A stretch of DNA of 64,000 nucleotides from NCBI RefSeq assembly GCF_024171945.1, contig NZ_JAMTCR010000002.1, positions 1,736,001 through 1,800,000 on the forward strand, given 5' to 3'. The translations under genes were made by a program, and so were the position numbers. The notes beneath the pieces were generated by a model that was not told the DNA's origin, made no database searches, and saw nothing but the letters and a program-made list of their open reading frames with translations. This document shows, piece after piece, positions 59,214 to 64,000 of this stretch. This DNA is from Actinokineospora globicatena. GTDB taxonomy: Bacteria > Actinomycetota > Actinomycetes > Mycobacteriales > Pseudonocardiaceae. Within the stretch, counting starts at the first letter, position 1. The number at the start of each line of letters is the position of its first letter.

Positions 59214-59656
59214 CCACCGGAGCCTACGCGGACCTGCTCGTCGCGTGCTGGGAATCCCAGGCGCACCAGCAGGTACAGCGGCAACCCGATCGGGGACAGC
59301 AGGATGGTCAGCACCATGATCGGCGCCATCAGCAGCGGGTTGATCCCCCTGGCGCGGCTGTCGAGGTAGATCCACCGGCCGAGGAACAGGTCCCACGCGA
59401 GCACCTGCGCCCAGACGGCCACCACGGCGTTGTCGTCGCGCAGGAAGTCCAACCAGAACGCCAGCGTCGGCTGGGTGACCCCGGTGACGAGGTCGCCGAA
59501 CACCGGGACGGCGGCGACGGCCCACACGACGAGTCCGGGCAGCACGATCCACGGCGACCCGGCGATCCGCCGGGTCCACGACCAGGTCGGGACGATGATC
59601 ATCAGCGCCCAGAACGGGGCGACGGCGTAGAAGGCGAGGTCGAACAAGGTGCTCAT
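59210..59656 (-). CDS. ABA4-like (DUF4281) membrane protein
   Basis: 148 residues, four helices. [55 protein letters not shown] and the [24 protein letters not shown] segment are characteristic of the ABA4 family, known in plants for neoxanthin formation; bacterial members have no assigned role. ATGA overlap upstream and GTGA overlap with the phosphorylase gene place it in one operon with both. Confidence 0.85.
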   Translation of the reverse strand: MSTLFDLAFYAVAPFWALMIIVPTWSWTRRIAGSPWIVLPGLVVWAVAAVPVFGDLVTGVTQPTLAFWLDFLRDDNAVVAVWAQVLAWDLFLGRWIYLDSRARGINPLLMAPIMVLTILLSPIGLPLYLLVRLGFPARDEQVRVGSGG

Positions 59657-60555
59657 GAGGGGATCCTCTCGGCTTCGACGGGCGGCGCGCTGACCTCGGG
59701 CTGACGCGGCGCCGACAGCACGCCGAGCGCGACCCCGACCACGAGCGCGCCGAGCGCGGTCCCGGTGACCCAGTCCGGGGAGAACAGCGGCTGCCCGCGC
59801 AGCGCCTGCCAGGTCGTCAGCACGACCAGGCCCAGGTAGCCCACGCTCGCCGCCCACACGATCCGCTTCGAGACGCGTTCACCGCGCCCGCGGATGGCCA
59901 GCGCGAGCAGCGGCAGCAGTTGCAGCGCGTGCATGCCGATGAAGTGCGGTGCCCGCAGGTCGCCGCCGGTGGTGCTCCACCCGGTCAGCGGCATGCCGGG
60001 ACCGCCGTCGAGCACACCGACGCTGTGCGCGCCGGTGATGCCCTCGACGCCGCTGCTCGCGGTCGTCATCAGGATCCCGACGGCCATGCCCAGCAGCGAG
60101 ATCCCCATGCCGAACCGGATCGCCAGCAACTCGGCGGCTGGCGCGAGGCGGCGCGCGGCGATGTAGATGCTGAGCACCATCGTGGCCAGCAGCAGGATCG
60201 CGACCGTCGCGCCCATGACGCTGAAGAGCATCGAGTCCAGCGCGGTGCCGGTGTTGAAGTGGCTCTGCTTGCCGCGCACCACCTGGCCGATGATGATCAC
60301 CATCTCCAGCAGCGAGGCCGCGATGATCACCCACGCGGTGCCGCCGAGGAACCGGGGCCTGCGCTCGGGCAGCGACAGCAGCCACGCCCAGGACAGCCCG
60401 AAGGCCACGAACGAGAGGCTGAACTTCAGCGGCTTGAGCCAGATCGGCGCGCCGAGCAGTTCGCGGTCGTCGACCAGGAGGCCGACCACCGAGGCCACCG
60501 CCGTGACCGCCATCAGCGCGCTGAAGACCACTAAGGGTCGGTACCAGGTCCGCAT
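59653..60555 (-). CDS. Multi-pass membrane protein of unknown function
   Basis: 300 residues, about eight helices ([61 protein letters not shown]). [40 protein letters not shown] and [18 protein letters not shown] contain conserved-looking His that may bind heme or metal. First gene of the four-gene run to the mutase. Divergent from a MerR gene with an inverted repeat between them. ATG with GAGGGG six bases upstream. Confidence 0.85.
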   Translation of the reverse strand: MRTWYRPLVVFSALMAVTAVASVVGLLVDDRELLGAPIWLKPLKFSLSFVAFGLSWAWLLSLPERRPRFLGGTAWVIIAASLLEMVIIIGQVVRGKQSHFNTGTALDSMLFSVMGATVAILLLATMVLSIYIAARRLAPAAELLAIRFGMGISLLGMAVGILMTTASSGVEGITGAHSVGVLDGGPGMPLTGWSTTGGDLRAPHFIGMHALQLLPLLALAIRGRGERVSKRIVWAASVGYLGLVVLTTWQALRGQPLFSPDWVTGTALGALVVGVALGVLSAPRQPEVSAPPVEAERIPS

Positions 60556-60572
60556 CTCTCGCCCCTCGAATA

Positions 60573-60615
60573 ATGGATAGTAGTGCTGTCTGCTTTCGAT
60601 AAGTACACTATCCAT
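60573..60615. promoter_or_regulatory. Inverted-repeat operator between membrane gene and MerR gene
   Basis: ATGGATAGT (60573-60581) and ACTATCCAT (60607-60615) are perfect inverted repeats 25 bases apart, A/T-rich against the background. TACACT (60604-60609) inside the right arm is a plausible -10 box of the MerR gene. Confidence 0.7.
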
Positions 60616-60621
60616 CTCGGG

Positions 60622-61296
60622 ATGTCGAGTGGCGGGAGCGATGTGCGGATCGGCGAGTTGAGCAAGCGGACCGGCGTCGCGGTGCCGACGATCAAGTACT
60701 ACCTGCGCGAGGGCATGCTCCCGCCGGGCGAGCGCACCAGCCCCAACCAGGCCCGCTACGACGAGACGCACATCCACCGGCTGCGCCTGGTGCGCGCCCT
60801 CATCGACGTCGGCGGCCTGCCGGTCGCCAAGGTCAAGGAGGTCCTGACCACCGTCGACTCCCCGTCCGGCGACATCGAGAAGCTGCTCGGCACCGTCCAG
60901 CGCGCGGTGTTCCCCGCCCTGCCGACCAGCGCCGAGGTCGAGATGCAGGCGGCGGCCGAGCAGGAGGTGCACGCGCTGCTCGACGAACTCGGCTGGTACT
61001 GCCGCGACAACCACCCGGCGCTGAGCGTCCTGGCCACCGTTCTGGTCTCCGCGCAAACCCTCGGCCACAGCGGCTTCCTCGACACCGTCCGCCGCTACGC
61101 CACCATCAGCGAGCAGATCGGCGTCGCCGACCTGGACTACATAGCCGACAAGCGCGGCGTCGACGGCATGCTCGAAAGCGTCGTCGTGGGCACCATCCTC
61201 GGCGACACCGCCCTCATCGCCCTCCGCCGCCTGGCCCAGGTGGCCGAGTCCGCCAAGCGCTACCCCGACCGCCGCCGCCCCGACGACCCGGCCTAG
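60622..61296 (+). CDS. MerR family regulator with extended C-terminal domain
   Basis: 224 residues. The winged helix begins at residue 8 (VRIGELSKRTGVAVPTIKYYLREGMLPPGE); beyond the coiled coil is a helical domain of about 130 residues, far longer than simple metal sensors, so it is likely a multidrug- or ligand-sensing member. ATG at 60622 is preferred over 60583, which would lie inside the operator. Presumed regulator of the divergent membrane gene and the operon behind it. Confidence 0.88.
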   Translation: MSSGGSDVRIGELSKRTGVAVPTIKYYLREGMLPPGERTSPNQARYDETHIHRLRLVRALIDVGGLPVAKVKEVLTTVDSPSGDIEKLLGTVQRAVFPALPTSAEVEMQAAAEQEVHALLDELGWYCRDNHPALSVLATVLVSAQTLGHSGFLDTVRRYATISEQIGVADLDYIADKRGVDGMLESVVVGTILGDTALIALRRLAQVAESAKRYPDRRRPDDPA

Positions 61297-61364
61297 CCCG
61301 CACATCCCGCCCCGCTGTCGGACGACCGCGGATCGCTACCCGGGCCGCCGCCGGACGGGTCGGT

Positions 61365-63038
61365 TCAGCCGCGGCTGAGGACGCGGAACTCGGGGGCGAC
61401 TCGGGCGAAGAGGCCGCGGCTGCCGGTGTCCTCCTGGTCGATGGGGACGGTGACGCTGACGACCCAGAGGTCCTTGGTGGTGGGGAGGATGTTGGCGATC
61501 GAGGTGCGGTTGAGGGCGCTGCCGGTCGAACCCGCCGCGACGGGCTCGGTGGCGCGGTAGGTGAATTGGAGGCCTTGTTCGGAGGCGCCGAGGTCCAGGG
61601 GGGTGCTGCCGACCACCCGGTAGCCGGGGGTGCGGCCGTCCAGGGCCCACAGGTAACGCTCGATGGTGTACTTCGGGTAGAAGTTCGGGAACCGCTCGAC
61701 GACGATCTCCGAGGTGCCGTCCGGGGACACCCAGTGCACGCGGGTGCTGTTGGGCAGGTTGCGGACCGAGCGCTGCTCGACGAACTTCACCCAGTCGCCG
61801 GGGACGGGGACGCTGAAGCTGCCGCCCTGTTCGCCCGCGAGCGTCGCGGCGTCGGCCGTGCGCACCGCCAGTTCCCGCAGCGGCGCGGCGGCCTGCTGGG
61901 AGATCGCGGGGGTGGACACCGGCAGCACCGGCTGACCGGCCACCGACCTGGTCAGCGCGAACCCGCCGACCGCCGCGCCCGCGAACAGCACCACCGAGGC
62001 CGCGCCGAGCGCCACCGCCGTCGACCGGCTGCGCCGCTGCCCCGCGCGCTGGAACGGGAGCGGTCCCGGTACCGGGGCCAGCGGCGGGCTGGTCTCGGTC
62101 GGCGCGTCCAGCGACACGTACGGCTTGGTGATCACCGTCCGGGCGTCCTCGGGCGGCTCGGGGTCGAGCCGCAGGCTGTCGTAGACCGGGCTGCCGGGCG
62201 CGGGCATCAGCGGGTGCAGCCGGTCGCGGACCTCGCGCAGCGACATCCGGGCGTCCGGGTCCTTGGCCATCAGGCCGATGATCACCTCGCGCAGCGGCCC
62301 GTCGTGCGAGGGCTGCGGCACCTCGCCGTTGACCACCTGGCTGACGATCTCCATCGCGGGCGCCTCGGCGTCGTAGGGCGCGTGGCCCTCCACCGCGGCG
62401 AACAGCGTGGCGCCGAGGCCCCACAGGTCGGCCCGCGGCGTGACGGCGCCGCCCGAGGCGATCTCCGGTGCGATGTAGCAGGGCGAGCCCAGCATGATCC
62501 CGGTGCTGGTCAGCGTCCGCTCGGCCAGGTTGCGGGCGATGCCGAAGTCGGTCAGCTTCACCACACCGTCCGGGCTGACCAGCACGTTGCCCGGTTTCAC
62601 GTCCCGGTGCACGACCCCGGCGGCGTGCGCGGCGGAGAGCCCGGCCGCGACCCCGTGCCCGACGATCGCCGCCTGCGCCACGTCCAGCGGCCCGTTCGCG
62701 CTCACCAGTTCGGCCAGGCTCGCCGCGACCACGAACTCCATCACCACGAACGGCTCGTCGCCCTCGCGCGCCACGTCGTGCAGGGTGATCACGTTGGGGT
62801 GCGACACCACCGCGATCGCCCGCGCCTCGCGCAGGGTCCGCTCGCGCAGCTCCTCGATCTCCTCCACCGGCGAGTCGTCGGCGGGCAGCCGCACCTGCTT
62901 CACCGCGACCGGGCGGCGCAGGAACTCGTCGTAGGCCTCCCAGACCGTCCCCATCGATCCCTGGCCGAGCTGCTTGCGCAGGCGGTAGCGCCCGGCGACC
63001 AGGCGCTGGGGCGTCTCAGGGGCGGACACGGGCGACAT
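61365..63038 (-). CDS. Receptor-type serine/threonine protein kinase
   Basis: 557 residues. Kinase domain: LGQGSMGTVWEAYD, VAVKQVRL, VVHRDVKPGN, LTDFGIARN, YIAPEIASGG. Then a cytoplasmic Pro-rich part with RTVITKPYVSLDAPTETSPP, a candidate phosphorylated FHA-docking site; a transmembrane helix (VALGAASVVLFAGAAVGGFAL) and an extracytoplasmic domain of about 165 residues (FSVPVPGDWVKFVEQRS, VHWVSPDGTSEIVVERFP) unlike PASTA. ATG at 63038 is taken; a GTG at 63044 adds two residues. Confidence 0.94.
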   Translation of the reverse strand: MSPVSAPETPQRLVAGRYRLRKQLGQGSMGTVWEAYDEFLRRPVAVKQVRLPADDSPVEEIEELRERTLREARAIAVVSHPNVITLHDVAREGDEPFVVMEFVVAASLAELVSANGPLDVAQAAIVGHGVAAGLSAAHAAGVVHRDVKPGNVLVSPDGVVKLTDFGIARNLAERTLTSTGIMLGSPCYIAPEIASGGAVTPRADLWGLGATLFAAVEGHAPYDAEAPAMEIVSQVVNGEVPQPSHDGPLREVIIGLMAKDPDARMSLREVRDRLHPLMPAPGSPVYDSLRLDPEPPEDARTVITKPYVSLDAPTETSPPLAPVPGPLPFQRAGQRRSRSTAVALGAASVVLFAGAAVGGFALTRSVAGQPVLPVSTPAISQQAAAPLRELAVRTADAATLAGEQGGSFSVPVPGDWVKFVEQRSVRNLPNSTRVHWVSPDGTSEIVVERFPNFYPKYTIERYLWALDGRTPGYRVVGSTPLDLGASEQGLQFTYRATEPVAAGSTGSALNRTSIANILPTTKDLWVVSVTVPIDQEDTGSRGLFARVAPEFRVLSRG

Positions 63039-63168
63039 TGTCACCCACCCGGACGTGCGCCAAGGGTGAAAACCCGAACGTAGCCTGTATGTACTGACCG
63101 GTAACCGCGATCAGCCTCACACACCGCCCACCTGGTGCGGCCCCGGCGTTTCCGTAGCATCACGGGTC

Positions 63169-64000
63169 ATGACGGCCCCCGACTTGGTCCTGGCAGGTGA
63201 GTTCCCCGCCGCCGACCACGTGCGCTGGCAACACCTGGTCGAGCGGGTGCTGCGCCGCACCGACGCCGTGCCCGACGGCTACGACCGGCCGGTCGAGGAC
63301 CTCCTGGCCACGACGACCTACGACGGCATCCAGGTCAAACCGCTCTACACCGCCGCCGATCCGGCACCCGCCACCGGCTACCCCGGCCTGGCCCCGTTCA
63401 CCAGGGGTTCCCGGCCCGACGGCCACGTCGCCGCGGGCTGGGAGGTGCGGCAGCGGCACGCCGACCCGGCGACCACCGCGCGCGACGTGCTGGCCGACCT
63501 GGAGAACGGCGTCGGCTCGCTCTGGCTGGTCGTCGGCGCCGCGGGCATCCCGATCGCCGACCTCGGGACCGTGCTGGCCGACGTGTACCTGGACCTCGCC
63601 CCCGTCACCCTGGACGCCGGACCCGAGTACCGCGCCGCGAGCACCGAGCTGCTCACCCTGATCGCCGACCGGGGCATCCCGCACGCCGACGCGGTCGGCA
63701 CCCTCGGCGCCGACCCGCTCGGCCACCAGGCCCGCACGGGCGACCCGGCGGACCTCGCCGAACTCGCCGCCCACGTCGCCGAGACCGGGCACTACCCGCG
63801 ACTGCGCGCGGTCGTCGTCGACGGCCTGCCCTACCACCAGGCGGGCGGCTCGGACGCCCAGGAACTCGGCGCAGCGCTGGCCACCGCCGTCGCCTACCTG
63901 CGCGCGCTGACCACCGCGGGCATCGACGTCGACACCGCCATCGGCCTGATGGAGTTCCGCTTCGCCGCCACCGCCGACCAGTTCCTCACCATCGCCAAGT
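63169..64000 (+). CDS. mutA: Methylmalonyl-CoA mutase small subunit, 3' end cut by window
   Basis: 277 codons visible, frame open to the end of the window. YDGIQVKPLYTAADPAPATG, GWEVRQRHADPATTARDVLADLENG, LWLVVGAAG and the later PYHQAGGSDAQELGAALATAVAYLRAL follow the MutA/MutB barrel throughout. The small subunit lacks the B12 domain and pairs with MutB, expected just downstream, to interconvert methylmalonyl-CoA and succinyl-CoA. TAGCAT eight bases before the ATG fits a leaderless start. A long opposite-strand frame over the same DNA is a shadow. Confidence 0.93.
   Translation, partial: MTAPDLVLAGEFPAADHVRWQHLVERVLRRTDAVPDGYDRPVEDLLATTTYDGIQVKPLYTAADPAPATGYPGLAPFTRGSRPDGHVAAGWEVRQRHADPATTARDVLADLENGVGSLWLVVGAAGIPIADLGTVLADVYLDLAPVTLDAGPEYRAASTELLTLIADRGIPHADAVGTLGADPLGHQARTGDPADLAELAAHVAETGHYPRLRAVVVDGLPYHQAGGSDAQELGAALATAVAYLRALTTAGIDVDTAIGLMEFRFAATADQFLTIAK

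Noticed and set aside
63160-63837. A 225-codon minus-strand frame
   Set aside because: It lies opposite mutA, whose plus-strand translation matches the methylmalonyl-CoA mutase family throughout.

Overview
This is a single contiguous stretch of very GC-rich (about 70%) actinobacterial chromosome with tightly packed genes, many GTG starts and 1- to 4-base ATGA, GTGA or TGATG overlaps inside operons. Gene content (Thr-rich receptor kinases, an EspC-like/NlpC-P60 type VII substrate pair, sdhCDAB, SCO4848-like protein, ABA4-like protein) points to a filamentous actinomycete, most likely Pseudonocardiaceae; that placement is an inference. The housekeeping order icd, trpS, YihY, D-Ala carboxypeptidase, sdh, cdd-deoA, add, upp, pmm-pnp matches, from memory, the block Rv3339c to Rv3307 of Mycobacterium tuberculosis, so the window is a conserved chromosomal backbone carrying accessory insertions.

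Layout. 0-4 kb: a membrane protein cut by the window edge and two receptor Ser/Thr kinases. 4-14 kb: small stress, regulatory and repair genes with icd, xth and trpS, plus a secreted subtilase. 14-19.5 kb: YihY, a nucleotidyltransferase, a penicillin-binding carboxypeptidase, small membrane proteins, a reductase and a lipoprotein. 19.5-23 kb: succinate dehydrogenase. 23.5-30.3 kb: a nucleoside uptake and salvage operon (BMP lipoprotein, ABC ATPase, two permeases, cdd, deoA). 31-35 kb: TetR/MFS pump and a long coiled-coil protein. 35-40.3 kb: add, an unassigned acidic protein and a type VII-linked operon. 40.5-41.7 kb: a probable Panacea/Fic toxin-antitoxin pair. 41.8-43.8 kb: a secreted chitin-binding intradiol dioxygenase with an AraC regulator. 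43.9-50.5 kb: deoC with two aldehyde dehydrogenases, regulators and upp. 51.3-53.7 kb: MerR with two aldo-keto reductases. 53.8-60.6 kb: FG-GAP protein, flavodoxin-like protein, phosphosugar mutase, purine nucleoside phosphorylase and two membrane proteins, with a divergent MerR. 61.3-64 kb: a third receptor kinase and the start of mutA.

Functionally, deoxynucleosides and nucleosides taken up by the BMP/ABC system can be processed by cdd, deoA, add, the purine phosphorylase, the phosphopentose/hexose mutase, deoC and the aldehyde dehydrogenases, with upp recovering uracil.

The least explained DNA lies in the largest gene-free gaps (14.99-15.43, 30.33-31.20 and 50.45-51.36 kb). These share a dispersed repeat ending in a DnaA-box-like core, and the last gap also holds a 147-base element that folds into a nearly perfect long hairpin in which arm differences are all G.U wobbles on one strand: the best candidate here for something undescribed. 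Many genes appear to be leaderless, with a TANNNT box 6-8 bases before the start codon.
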